From: UBA830 sp038146925
Lineage (GTDB): Bacteria > Pseudomonadota > Alphaproteobacteria > MPNO01 > UBA830
Length of the DNA stretch: 64,000 bases
Direction: 5' to 3'
Assembly (NCBI GenBank): GCA_038146925.1
Contig: JAYQSP010000011.1
Span: 1 to 64,000 of the forward strand
The notes below the pieces were generated by a model. The model searched no databases. It was not told the origin of the DNA and saw only the letters and a program-made list of their open reading frames with translations. This document shows, piece after piece, positions 5,742-14,332 of the stretch (position 1 is the first letter of the stretch; every line of letters begins with the position of its first letter). The position numbers were made by a program, and so were the translations under genes.

Positions 5742-6470
5742 CTATTGATTAAAAACTCTAAAGTTTTTAAAAGTAATATTTTTTTTATTAGAACGAATTG
5801 GATTAATATCAATACCACCTCTTCTCATAAATCTCCCGCAAACCTCAAAATTTGAATTTGGATATTTATTTATTAAAGTAACAAGCATGTCTTCAACACA
5901 TTGCTCATGAAACTCACCTTTTTCTTTAAATGAAATTATGTATGACCTTAACCACTTAATCTCAATTTTTTTATCAGTTAAGATATAAATATTTGCAAAA
6001 TCAGGCTGAGATGTAACTGGACATATTGACCTGAAGCCAGTAAAACATATTGGCATATTAGGTTTGGTAAACTTTAAAGTTGTTTTATTTATATCAAGCG
6101 ATTTTGGCTCTGCACTAAATTTTCTAATAAATTTTGCTTTTACTTCTGATTTGGTTAACTTACTTAAATCTTTTATTATTTTAGTAAGAACAACTGACTC
6201 ACTTATAAATTTCTTTTTATAAAATGAATTCAAATATAACTTCAGTGATTTAGATTCAACAGTAATTGGTGAAGAAGCTGGAATAGTTATCTCAACAACT
6301 TTTAATATAGGAAGTCTATTAGAGTCTAAGTAAGTAAACTCGTATGCATTCCAATAATCGATACCAGATATATTTGATAATTTATTTTGCCTAACAATTG
6401 GATCTAATATTTTTGAAGAACTGGGATAATTTATGCCAATCTCATTTTTGCCCAAAAATTTTGTCTTCAT
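5742..6470 (-). CDS. queF: NADPH-dependent 7-cyano-7-deazaguanine reductase (preQ0 reductase)
   Basis: QueF reduces the nitrile of preQ0 to preQ1 in queuosine biosynthesis. The protein is 242 residues, the size of the long bidomain QueF type. It has the substrate motif E-S-K-S-L-K-L-Y-L-N-S near residue 73. The active-site segment S-I-C-P-V-T-S-Q-P-D-F contains the cysteine that forms the thioimide and the following aspartate. F-H-E-Q-C-V-E and the C-terminal R-F-M-R-R-G-G-I-D-I-N-P also match. Its ATG overlaps the TGA of the ABC permease upstream, so translation is probably coupled. It is the last closely packed gene of the operon starting at 12390. Confidence 0.95.
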   Translation of the reverse strand: MKTKFLGKNEIGINYPSSSKILDPIVRQNKLSNISGIDYWNAYEFTYLDSNRLPILKVVEITIPASSPITVESKSLKLYLNSFYKKKFISESVVLTKIIKDLSKLTKSEVKAKFIRKFSAEPKSLDINKTTLKFTKPNMPICFTGFRSICPVTSQPDFANIYILTDKKIEIKWLRSYIISFKEKGEFHEQCVEDMLVTLINKYPNSNFEVCGRFMRRGGIDINPIRSNKKNITFKNFRVFNQ

Positions 6471-7246
6471 TGTCTAATTCCGGTTCCTTTTTTTAAAAAA
6501 TATAAACATGCTACAGTTAAAGAACATATAAAAAATACAATCATGCATAGAGAAAAAGAAATAGATACATCACTGACACCTAGCATGCCCTCTCTGAAAG
6601 TATTAACAACATAGAGCATTGGATTTGCCATTGAAATTGATCTCCACATATCTGGAAGTATATTTATGGAGTAAAAAACACCACCTAAATATATTAATGG
6701 TGTAAGTATAAAAGTTGGAATAATGGAAATATCATCAAAACTATCTGCAAAAACTGCATTAATAAAGCCCATTAATGAAAATAAAATAGAAGTTAATAGT
6801 AGCACGGTGATTGTTAGTAAAGGATTGGCAACTGAAAAATCTGGGTAAAACAATAAGCTTACACCAAATACAATAATACCAATTAATACTCCTCTACAAA
6901 CACCCCCAAGAACAAAGCCCAGCAGAATAGTCCAGTTTGGCATGGGTGATATTAACAGTTCTTCAATTGATTTTTGAAACTTTACAGAATAAAAAGATGA
7001 GACCACATTATTATAAGAATTTGTTATAACGGAAAGCATGATCAATCCAGGTATCATGTATTGAATATAGTCAAAACCGTCCATAGAACCAATTCTAGGA
7101 CCAATCAATGAACCAAATATTACAAAATATAAGGACATCGTAACTGCAGGTGGAACAAGCGTTTGCACCCATATTCTAAGAAACCTTCTTACCTCTTTTA
7201 CTGTTAAAGTCCAGAGAGAAATCGATACATTGAAATTACTCTTCAT
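6467..7246 (-). CDS. ABC-2 type transporter permease (YadH-like)
   Basis: This 259-residue inner-membrane protein has six predicted membrane helices typical of ABC-2 export permeases. It has an amphipathic N-terminus (K-E-V-R-R-F-L-R-I-W), the conserved E-E-L-L-I-S-P-M-P-N-W segment after helix 2, and P-L-I-Y-L-G-G-V-F-Y. It overlaps the ATPase gene upstream by 11 bp and queF downstream by a few bases. Together with the ATPase it forms a two-gene exporter resembling E. coli YadG/YadH. The substrate is not known. Confidence 0.9.
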   Translation of the reverse strand: MKSNFNVSISLWTLTVKEVRRFLRIWVQTLVPPAVTMSLYFVIFGSLIGPRIGSMDGFDYIQYMIPGLIMLSVITNSYNNVVSSFYSVKFQKSIEELLISPMPNWTILLGFVLGGVCRGVLIGIIVFGVSLLFYPDFSVANPLLTITVLLLTSILFSLMGFINAVFADSFDDISIIPTFILTPLIYLGGVFYSINILPDMWRSISMANPMLYVVNTFREGMLGVSDVSISFSLCMIVFFICSLTVACLYFLKKGTGIRQ

Positions 7247-8159
7247 TTGAATTAACCATCTCTATAAATAACTCTTCAAGCCTATTTGCTTCATTTCTCA
7301 TTGATTTTATTTTTATATCTAATTTTGTAAGTTCAGAAAAAAGAGCATTAATTGATCTGTCTTTATTTACGGCAGCAACAAGTGTTAAAGGATCCTCTAA
7401 CTTTAATGGAAAGCCTTCAATTGAGGGAGCTTCCTCTAGCGGATGATGTAAATCAAAAACAAAACCTTGAACGTTCAAAGTTCCTAATAAATCTTTCATG
7501 CTGGTGTTCGCAACTATAGTGCCTTTATCTATAATTCCAATGTTTCTACATAACTGCTCTGCTTCTTCAAGGTAATGTGTAGTTAGAATAATAGTTGTTC
7601 CATTTTTATTAATTTCTTTTAAAAAAGACCACATTTCTCTTCTAAGTTCAATATCCACACCTGCAGTAGGTTCATCCAAAATTAAAAGTTTTGGTTCATG
7701 AATCAAGGCTTTCGCAATCATTAATCTTCTTTTATATCCACCTGATAAAGTTCTGGCTTGAACGTTTCGCCTATCCCATAAACTTAATCTTTTTAAAATG
7801 TCTTCAACTCTAGGCATAGCAATGGATTTTGGTATTCCATAAAATCCAGCTTGAGTAACAACAATATCAAGAACTTTTTCAAACTGTGAAAAATTAATTT
7901 CTTGAGATACAACACCTAACATCGATTTTGCTTTATTTAAATCTGTATCTATGTCATTGCCAAAAACTGATACTTTGCCACCAGTCTTTGTAACAAGTGA
8001 TCCAATGATTCCAATAGTAGAAGATTTACCAGCCCCATTAGGGCCAAGCAAGGCATAAAAATCACCTTTTTTAACTTTTAGATCAATACCTTTTAAAGCT
8101 ACGACATTGTTATCGTATACTTTTTGTAAGTTATTAATCTCAAGAGCGTATTCAGCCAT
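7236..8159 (-). CDS. ABC transporter ATP-binding protein (YadG-like)
   Basis: This 307-residue ATPase has Walker A G-P-N-G-A-G-K-S-S near residue 38, signature L-S-G-G-Y-K-R-R near residue 138, Walker B L-L-I-L-D-E-P-T-A-G-V-D and a switch histidine in T-T-H-Y-L-E-E-A. The C-terminal 90 residues form the extra domain common to ABC-2 export ATPases. It overlaps the permease and the transporter genes on either side, so it belongs to the same transcript. It energises the permease at 6467-7246. Confidence 0.93.
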   Translation of the reverse strand: MAEYALEINNLQKVYDNNVVALKGIDLKVKKGDFYALLGPNGAGKSSTIGIIGSLVTKTGGKVSVFGNDIDTDLNKAKSMLGVVSQEINFSQFEKVLDIVVTQAGFYGIPKSIAMPRVEDILKRLSLWDRRNVQARTLSGGYKRRLMIAKALIHEPKLLILDEPTAGVDIELRREMWSFLKEINKNGTTIILTTHYLEEAEQLCRNIGIIDKGTIVANTSMKDLLGTLNVQGFVFDLHHPLEEAPSIEGFPLKLEDPLTLVAAVNKDRSINALFSELTKLDIKIKSMRNEANRLEELFIEMVNSNEE

Positions 8160-9492
8160 TTTTTATTTCGTTGTTATCAACCAATGCGTAACTTAGTAGT
8201 AATCCAATCAATATTCCTAGCCACATATATTCCCCACCAAAAGCAATTAAGACAGCTGTTACTAGAGAGACTGCTTTTTCAGAATTTTTAATTGCTAATG
8301 ACATTGCAATATATGAACAAGCAAGACCAGTCAGTATAAGAGTAACTCCAAGAGCAACTATCATCAGAGGCTCCATAATATCAATAAATGGAACAACAAA
8401 GAATAAAAAAGGTATTCCCATTAAATAATAAGAATGAATACCATCAAATAATGATCCCATAGCTTCTTTTCCTTGTTTCCATCTTTCAATAACAACTACG
8501 TGCACGCCTGTCCATAAAGCTCCTTGAGTAGGGAAAAATGGATTAATGATAGCTCCAATTGCATTTCTAATACCTACGCTGTTATGTGATCTATTGATAT
8601 CAATGTCAATTATTTCATCTGATCTTTTTTCCTGACCTTCTTTAATAACCTCTATGCCAGTAACAAAATCACCGAATAATAATAAATATCCAATGATTAC
8701 CAATGGTAAAACTTCTAAATACATTTCACTTGGTGGAAAACCAATTGATAAAGGTGAAGTTTGTGAATATACGTCGCCAACTGCAGGGACAGCTAAACCT
8801 AATTCAATGCTCCAACTAATTTCACCAGTAATATATCCAACGATAGCAGCCACAATAAAACCAGGTAGTAAGCCCAGTGATCCAATTAAAGCTAAAACTT
8901 TATTGTTTTGTGCCAGCCTTTTAAAAGGCTCTGAAAAAGTTGTAACAGTACATATAAGTAAAGCTGAAATCATTGATACCGGAGCATTGCCTATATAACG
9001 ATCAAAATCACTAAAAAAGATCTGATAAAAAGCTGCCAAAGCAGCGCCTAATATGATTCCTGATTTCAAACCGTTAGGAACCCTTTCTACAATTAATTTG
9101 CCAATGCCTGTTAAACCTAAAACTAAAACAAGAATAGTAAATTCTATTGCCATCGCAGACATATAATGAAACGTTTCAACCCTATATACTCCATCAAACA
9201 TGCCTTTAGTCATAAAGAATCCTATAACTAATGGTAGAGCTGGAGTAATCCATCCTGCCGCCATTGGTTCGCCAAAAATAATAGGGCTTGATGTAATTAA
9301 AACGCTAGCTATAAAACAAGCAGCAATTGCCTCATTTAAGGATAAACCCAAAGCCATCCCAACAGGAGCAGCAGCTAGAGCAGTAGCACCTGATATAACT
9401 AGTCCTTGCAGAAATTCTGCGGTTAGTAGCTTTGTATGTATGAAGGGAATCCTCAATGTAAATGGACCCCATTTTATTCCGCTATTATTCAT
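8152..9492 (-). CDS. Membrane transporter of the NCS2/SulP (UraA-like) fold
   Basis: The 446-residue protein is almost entirely hydrophobic, with about 12-14 helices. Near residue 306 it has R-N-A-I-G-A-I-I-N-P-F-F-P-T-Q-G-A-L-W-T-G-V, matching the conserved inner segment of nucleobase/sulfate permeases where the half-helices meet. No STAS domain follows, so it is closer to NCS2-like or short SulP-like carriers. The cargo (anion, purine or organic acid) cannot be assigned. It overlaps the ABC ATPase downstream by 8 bp and is 16 bp after the VWA gene. Confidence 0.7.
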   Translation of the reverse strand: MNNSGIKWGPFTLRIPFIHTKLLTAEFLQGLVISGATALAAAPVGMALGLSLNEAIAACFIASVLITSSPIIFGEPMAAGWITPALPLVIGFFMTKGMFDGVYRVETFHYMSAMAIEFTILVLVLGLTGIGKLIVERVPNGLKSGIILGAALAAFYQIFFSDFDRYIGNAPVSMISALLICTVTTFSEPFKRLAQNNKVLALIGSLGLLPGFIVAAIVGYITGEISWSIELGLAVPAVGDVYSQTSPLSIGFPPSEMYLEVLPLVIIGYLLLFGDFVTGIEVIKEGQEKRSDEIIDIDINRSHNSVGIRNAIGAIINPFFPTQGALWTGVHVVVIERWKQGKEAMGSLFDGIHSYYLMGIPFLFFVVPFIDIMEPLMIVALGVTLILTGLACSYIAMSLAIKNSEKAVSLVTAVLIAFGGEYMWLGILIGLLLSYALVDNNEIKNG

Positions 9493-9508
9493 ATTTTTCC
9501 CCCTAAAA

Positions 9509-10684
9509 TCATTTTGATAGTTCTGCCATTCCTTCTTCTAAACCCTTGAGAGTTAAAGGATACATTCTGTTGTCAAATAAATCTCTTAAAATACATACTG
9601 AAGATGTGTAATCCCAATGATCATCAGGAACTGGATTAAGCCATGCCATATTATCAAAATGATCTGATAGTCTTTTAATCCATACGTGCCCAGCTTCCTC
9701 ATTCCAGTGCTCGATACTACCGCCAGGGTTTGTTATCTCATAAGGTGCCATCGTTGCATCGCCAACTACAATAACTTTATAGTCTGAAGAATATTTATTA
9801 ATCATATCTTGTACTAAAAATCTCTCTTGAGATCGCCTCAAATTATCTTTCCAAACTGATTCATAGATACAATTATGAAAATAGTAATATTCGAGATGTT
9901 TAAATTCAGTCTTGATGGCTGAGAATAATTCTTCACATAACTTAATATATGGGTCCATTGATCCACCAACATCAAATAATACTAAAACCTTTACAGTATT
10001 TGATCTTTCAGGAACCATATTAATGTCTAAATATCCAGCATTTTTAGCTGTAGACTTAATTGTTCCATCCATATCAAGCTCTAAATCATTACCTTGACGA
10101 GCAAATTTTCTAAGCCTCCTCAAGGCCATTTTAATATCTCGAATTCCAATAATTACAGAATCATCTAAGTTAGAAAATTGTCTTTGCTCCCAAACTTTTA
10201 CAGCACTTTTTTGACCACCCTCTCCACCAACTCTGATACCCTCAGGATTTTGACCTCCATGACCAAAAGGAGATGTACCATTGGTGCCCACCCATTTGTT
10301 ACCACCTTCATGTCTCTCTTTTTGTTCTTCTAATCTTTTTTTAAATTCCTCAAGTAATTTATCTAGTCCACCTAATGATTTTATTTTCTTTAACTCTTCT
10401 GGATCTAATTCCTTTTCAAAAGCTTTTCTTAACCAATCTTCTGGAATCAATGCTTGAAACACGTCCTCAAGCTTTTCAATGCCTTTAAAGTAAATATCAA
10501 AAGCTTTATCAAATTTATCGTAATGCTTTTCATCCTTAACCAAGATTGCTCTTGATAGATAATAAAAATCATCAATATTTGCGTATACTAATTGATTTTC
10601 TAGAGCTCCTAACAAATCTAATAGTTCTCTCAGTGAGCATGGCACACCGGATGATCTAACAGTTTGAAAGAGATTGATTAACAT
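9509..10684 (-). CDS. VWA-domain protein (CoxE-like), partner of MoxR ATPase
   Basis: This 391-residue cytoplasmic protein has a charged helical N-terminal half. A von Willebrand A domain begins near residue 230 and has the metal-site motif D-V-G-G-S-M. A Gly-rich linker (H-G-G-Q-N-P-E-G) lies near residue 145. CoxE-like proteins work with MoxR ATPases in the assembly or activation of enzyme complexes, as in carbon monoxide dehydrogenase maturation. No such target enzyme is encoded nearby. The gene directly abuts the MoxR gene, the normal arrangement. Confidence 0.9.
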   Translation of the reverse strand: MLINLFQTVRSSGVPCSLRELLDLLGALENQLVYANIDDFYYLSRAILVKDEKHYDKFDKAFDIYFKGIEKLEDVFQALIPEDWLRKAFEKELDPEELKKIKSLGGLDKLLEEFKKRLEEQKERHEGGNKWVGTNGTSPFGHGGQNPEGIRVGGEGGQKSAVKVWEQRQFSNLDDSVIIGIRDIKMALRRLRKFARQGNDLELDMDGTIKSTAKNAGYLDINMVPERSNTVKVLVLFDVGGSMDPYIKLCEELFSAIKTEFKHLEYYYFHNCIYESVWKDNLRRSQERFLVQDMINKYSSDYKVIVVGDATMAPYEITNPGGSIEHWNEEAGHVWIKRLSDHFDNMAWLNPVPDDHWDYTSSVCILRDLFDNRMYPLTLKGLEEGMAELSK

Positions 10685-11536
10685 TTATTTATTTGCAGCT
10701 TCTCTTCGTGACATAAATGCAAGGCGTTCTAGAAGCTGAACATCTTGCTCGTTTTTAAGCAGTGCTCCATATAATGGTGGTATAGCTTTTGATGAATCTG
10801 CATTTTTAAGAATTTCGTCTGGCATATCGTCAGATAAAAGTAATTTCAGCCAATCAATTAACTCAGATGTAGAGGGTTTTTTCTTTAATCCTGGTATTTT
10901 TCTAAGATCAAAAAATATTTCCAATGCTTCATTTACAAGTTTCTTTTTTATTTTTGGATAATGAACTGAGACAATTTTGTTCATTGTTTCTCTATCTGGG
11001 AACTGAATGTAGTGAAAAAAGCATCTTCGTAAAAAAGCATCAGGCAATTCTTTTTCATTATTGGAAGTCATAACGATTAATGGTCTATGTTTAGCTTTTA
11101 TTGTTTCACCGGTTTCATAACAGAAGAACTCCATTCTATCTATCTCTTGAAGTAAATCGTTAGGAAACTCAATATCTGCTTTATCAATTTCATCGATTAA
11201 TAAGACAACTTGTTTATCAGAAGTAAATGCCTCCCATAACTTTCCTTTTTTAATATAATTTTTTATATCCTTAACTCTTTCATCACCTAGTTGAGAGTCA
11301 CGCAATCTTGTAACAGCATCATATTCATATAAACCCTGTGATGCCTTAGTAGTTGATTTGATATGCCATTCTATAAGCTCCATATCTAATGCCTTGGCAA
11401 CTTCAACAGCTAATAAGGTTTTACCTGTTCCAGGCTCACCTTTGATCAATAAAGGTCTTTCAAGAGCCATTGAGGCATTTACAGCCATACTTAAGTCTTC
11501 AGTCGCAATATAATTTTTGGTTCCTTTGAATTGCAT
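10685..11536 (-). CDS. MoxR-family AAA+ ATPase
   Basis: The 283-residue protein has Walker A G-E-P-G-T-G-K-T near residue 37, Walker B V-V-L-L-I-D-E-I-D-K-A-D near residue 108, and the sensor-1 segment M-T-S-N-N-E-K-E-L-P-D-A-F-L-R-R-C-F. All are typical of MoxR ATPases, which act as chaperones with a VWA partner. The partner is the next gene, with no gap between them. The length is normal for the CoxD branch. The client complex is unknown. Confidence 0.94.
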   Translation of the reverse strand: MQFKGTKNYIATEDLSMAVNASMALERPLLIKGEPGTGKTLLAVEVAKALDMELIEWHIKSTTKASQGLYEYDAVTRLRDSQLGDERVKDIKNYIKKGKLWEAFTSDKQVVLLIDEIDKADIEFPNDLLQEIDRMEFFCYETGETIKAKHRPLIVMTSNNEKELPDAFLRRCFFHYIQFPDRETMNKIVSVHYPKIKKKLVNEALEIFFDLRKIPGLKKKPSTSELIDWLKLLLSDDMPDEILKNADSSKAIPPLYGALLKNEQDVQLLERLAFMSRREAANK

Positions 11537-11538
11537 AT

Positions 11539-12390
11539 TTATTCCTTTTGATTAGATAGTTTTTCTTCTGACTTTAGTATTCTAGTTAGTTGTCGACTCG
11601 AAGCAACTAAATTCTCATTTAAATCCCATATATTACAATCTTGTTCAAAATATCCTTTATTAATATCTGTAGCTTTAAAGTCAGCAAACAAAATTTCAGT
11701 TGTTGGCATTTGTCTTATATGCGTTGTTAAACTGTAAGTTGGTATCCATCCTAATGGTCCGTATTTATTTGATACAACAGGAGGCGCAACATCAACATAA
11801 AAAGATAAAACAAATTGATCAGGGATGCCTCCCTTCATTTGCATGTAAGAAGAACATCTTGCATCTGCCTCATCAGAACCTAGCTCTCTATCCCACCAAG
11901 CATGACGGGGATGAACTGTACAAGTTAGTTGGTGTATAAATGATGGAGTAAAACCGGGAGAAATTTTGTCATAATTTAAATCTTTATATTCTTCTCTTGA
12001 GATCTCTTTTATTATTTCTGGAGGAGCTGTTTTTAAGCCATCATATCCTTTCATATGTTCAAAATCTGAGCATATAGCATTAAAAACTGTGCATATTCTA
12101 TTATCTTGAATAAGCTTCACAATACCTGATGAGCTACCTCTTGATACTTTAAACACTTCAACTTCTAAAATCATATCTTTGGCTTCAATTCTATCTAGAT
12201 ACTGAATAGATGAACTAATTGCAACTGAGTGAGGTACTAAAGATATTAGTGCTTTATGCATAAGAGCATTTAAGTATCCTCCGTGAGGCGTTTTACCAAC
12301 AAAATATCTAGAGTCAGGATTAATTCTAAAAGTTTTTTCAGAAATGGTTTCAAGCGACAAAGCGTTTTGAAATTGATCAAATTGATTCAT
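11539..12390 (-). CDS. Acyl-CoA thioesterase-like protein, double hotdog fold
   Basis: The 283-residue protein has two hotdog-like halves. The first has H-G-G-Y-L-N-A-L-M near residue 36, the usual T-H-G-G-x-xx-A segment of TesB-like thioesterases. The second carries P-T-Y-S-L-T-T-H-I-R and ends with a strand and S-R-Q-L-T-R-I-L. These enzymes release free acids from acyl-CoA or act in CoA-ester metabolism. It opens the long minus-strand operon and is divergent from tatD with a 51-bp gap that must hold both promoters. Confidence 0.8.
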   Translation of the reverse strand: MNQFDQFQNALSLETISEKTFRINPDSRYFVGKTPHGGYLNALMHKALISLVPHSVAISSSIQYLDRIEAKDMILEVEVFKVSRGSSSGIVKLIQDNRICTVFNAICSDFEHMKGYDGLKTAPPEIIKEISREEYKDLNYDKISPGFTPSFIHQLTCTVHPRHAWWDRELGSDEADARCSSYMQMKGGIPDQFVLSFYVDVAPPVVSNKYGPLGWIPTYSLTTHIRQMPTTEILFADFKATDINKGYFEQDCNIWDLNENLVASSRQLTRILKSEEKLSNQKE

Positions 12391-12441
12391 GATTCAACAA
12401 TTTTAGTTCATAATTCATTTTTATAGAAATTATCTAAACCA

Positions 12442-13227
12442 ATGAATGAGTTATTTGACATAGCCTGTAATTTTTCAAGCGATCGTTTTGATAAAGATTT
12501 ATATGAGGTTATTGAAAGAGCTAAAAATAATAAAGTTACCAAATTTTTAGTAGTTTCTGCTCAATTAAAAGATACACAAAAAGTTTATAACATTTACAAA
12601 CAAAACTTAGATTCATGTTTTTTTACCATTGGTGTTCATCCACATCATGCAAATGAATTTAATTCAACTTCCTCAATAGAAATGATGCAACTTATAAAAG
12701 AATTTAAACCTCATAGTGTAGGAGAAACTGGATTAGATTTTTTTAGAAATATATCAACTTATGAAGAACAACTTTTTGCTTTTGAAGAACAAATTAAGAT
12801 ATCAATTAAAACTGGCCTACCACTATTTCTTCATCAAAGGGATGCTCATGAAGATTTTATAAAGATAATTTCAAAATATAAAAATGACATACCAAAGGCA
12901 GTTGTGCATTGTTTTACAGGAACACAAAGTGAATTAGATGATTATTTAGAAATGGGCTTTTATATTGGTCTAACTGGTTGGATATGTGATGAGAGAAGAA
13001 ATGTTGAATTAAGGAAATCGTTGATAAATATTCCAACAGATAAATTAATGATTGAAACCGACTGCCCATATCTAATTCCAAGAAACCTAAGGGATAAACC
13101 AAAAAATAATAGAAACGAACCTTCTTATCTTCCCCACATTGCTTTAGAGATTGCTGATCTAATTGAAATTGATCCAGAAGAACTTGCAGAAAAAACTTAT
13201 AAAAACAGTATGAATTTTTTTAAGTGA
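12442..13227 (+). CDS. tatD: TatD family deoxyribonuclease
   Basis: The 261-residue TIM-barrel metal hydrolase has the family motifs in order: T-I-G-V-H-P-H-H near residue 63, G-E-T-G-L-D-F near 94, F-L-H-Q-R-D-A near 130, V-V-H-C-F-T-G near 155, and I-E-T-D-C-P-Y-L near 204. The N-terminus reads L-F-D-I-A-C-N-F instead of the D-x-H-x-H of YcfH-type paralogues. The same replacement occurs in E. coli TatD, supporting assignment to true TatD. The enzyme is a 3'-5' exonuclease acting in DNA repair. The 3' end overlaps the convergent CoA-transferase gene by 8 bp. Confidence 0.9.
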   Translation: MNELFDIACNFSSDRFDKDLYEVIERAKNNKVTKFLVVSAQLKDTQKVYNIYKQNLDSCFFTIGVHPHHANEFNSTSSIEMMQLIKEFKPHSVGETGLDFFRNISTYEEQLFAFEEQIKISIKTGLPLFLHQRDAHEDFIKIISKYKNDIPKAVVHCFTGTQSELDDYLEMGFYIGLTGWICDERRNVELRKSLINIPTDKLMIETDCPYLIPRNLRDKPKNNRNEPSYLPHIALEIADLIEIDPEELAEKTYKNSMNFFK

Positions 13228-14323
13228 AAGAATTTCTATCTAAATTAAATTCCTTACATATATCGTCTATATCAGAGCCTACAAGTTTGGAGTTATGTTT
13301 TATAGTTGGTTTGTCATTAGAGAATCTTGGTGCAGGTGCAGGCTGTTTAAAGCCATCAATTTCTATAAAGGCTTTGCGAGCAATATTGTGAGGATTTTCT
13401 TTTGCTTCATCCATATTTAGTATTGGTGTAACACAACCATCAGTATCTGAAAAAACACTTTCCCAGTGACTTCTTGGTTTTGTTTTAATTTTACTTGCAA
13501 TTAATTCTTTTAATTCACTCCAAGTTTCTTGTTTCATTTGGTCTTTAAACTTTGGGTCATTTAATTCAAGTTTCTCGAGTAAAATAGAATAAAATTGCGG
13601 CTCTATAGAGCCAACAGCAATATATTTATTATCAGAACATTTGTAGGTGTTATAAAAATGTGCTGCTCCATCAAGTAGATTAGATTCTCTTTCATTCTTC
13701 CAATACCCCATTTCTTTTAAAGAATAAAAAAAGCTCATCAAAGACAAGCTTCCATCAATCATAGCTGAGTCTACAACCTGACCTTTTCCAGTTTTTATGG
13801 AGTTAATGTGAGCAGCAAGTATTCCCATTGCCAGCATCATACCTCCGCCACCATAATCACCAATTAAATTAAGCGGAATAACTGGGTTAGAATCGTTTTT
13901 GCCAATTGAGTGCAGTGCTCCTGATAAACCAATGTAGTTAATATCATGTCCAGCAGTATTAGACATTGGGCCATCCTGCCCCCAACCCGTCATTCTTCCA
14001 TAAACTAGTGATTTATTTAGTTTAAAACACTCATCAGGACCCAAGCCTAATTTTTCCATAACGCCCGGTCTAAAGCCTTCAAATAAAATATCCACTGATG
14101 ATATTAGTTTTAGAATTTCAGCAATTGATTCGGGATTTTTTAAATCTGCGACAATTGATCGTTTAGATCTGTTATGAATATCAAATTTGTTATGAGAATC
14201 TTTATCATTAATTCTACTTAGTCTTATTACATCAGCTCCCATATCAGCAAGAAGCATTCCGCAATAAGGACCAGGACCAATGCCTGAAAACTCTAAGACT
14301 GTAACTCCTTTTAACGGACCCAT
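13220..14323 (-). CDS. CaiB/BaiF CoA-transferase family, alpha-methylacyl-CoA racemase-like
   Basis: The protein is 367 residues, the usual length of the racemase branch. It begins G-P-L-K-G-V-T-V-L-E-F-S-G-I-G-P-G-P-Y-C and carries L-L-A-D-M-G-A-D-V-I-R, F-E-G-F-R-P-G-V-M-E, A-G-H-D-I-N-Y and G-D-Y-G-G-G-G. In racemases the His of G-H-D-I-N-Y and the Asp of G-D-x-G-G-G are the acid-base pair. This makes a methylacyl-CoA racemase role more likely than a formyl-CoA transferase role. It would invert the alpha-methyl centre of branched acyl-CoA esters before beta-oxidation. It sits next to the RND exporter gene with a short gap. Confidence 0.88.
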   Translation of the reverse strand: MGPLKGVTVLEFSGIGPGPYCGMLLADMGADVIRLSRINDKDSHNKFDIHNRSKRSIVADLKNPESIAEILKLISSVDILFEGFRPGVMEKLGLGPDECFKLNKSLVYGRMTGWGQDGPMSNTAGHDINYIGLSGALHSIGKNDSNPVIPLNLIGDYGGGGMMLAMGILAAHINSIKTGKGQVVDSAMIDGSLSLMSFFYSLKEMGYWKNERESNLLDGAAHFYNTYKCSDNKYIAVGSIEPQFYSILLEKLELNDPKFKDQMKQETWSELKELIASKIKTKPRSHWESVFSDTDGCVTPILNMDEAKENPHNIARKAFIEIDGFKQPAPAPRFSNDKPTIKHNSKLVGSDIDDICKEFNLDRNSFT

Positions 14324-14332
14324 CAGAATATA

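Noticed and set aside
12442..12500. TatD seemed to lack the N-terminal H-x-H metal motif
   Set aside because: E. coli TatD itself has the same replacement, so this is the normal state of that subfamily.
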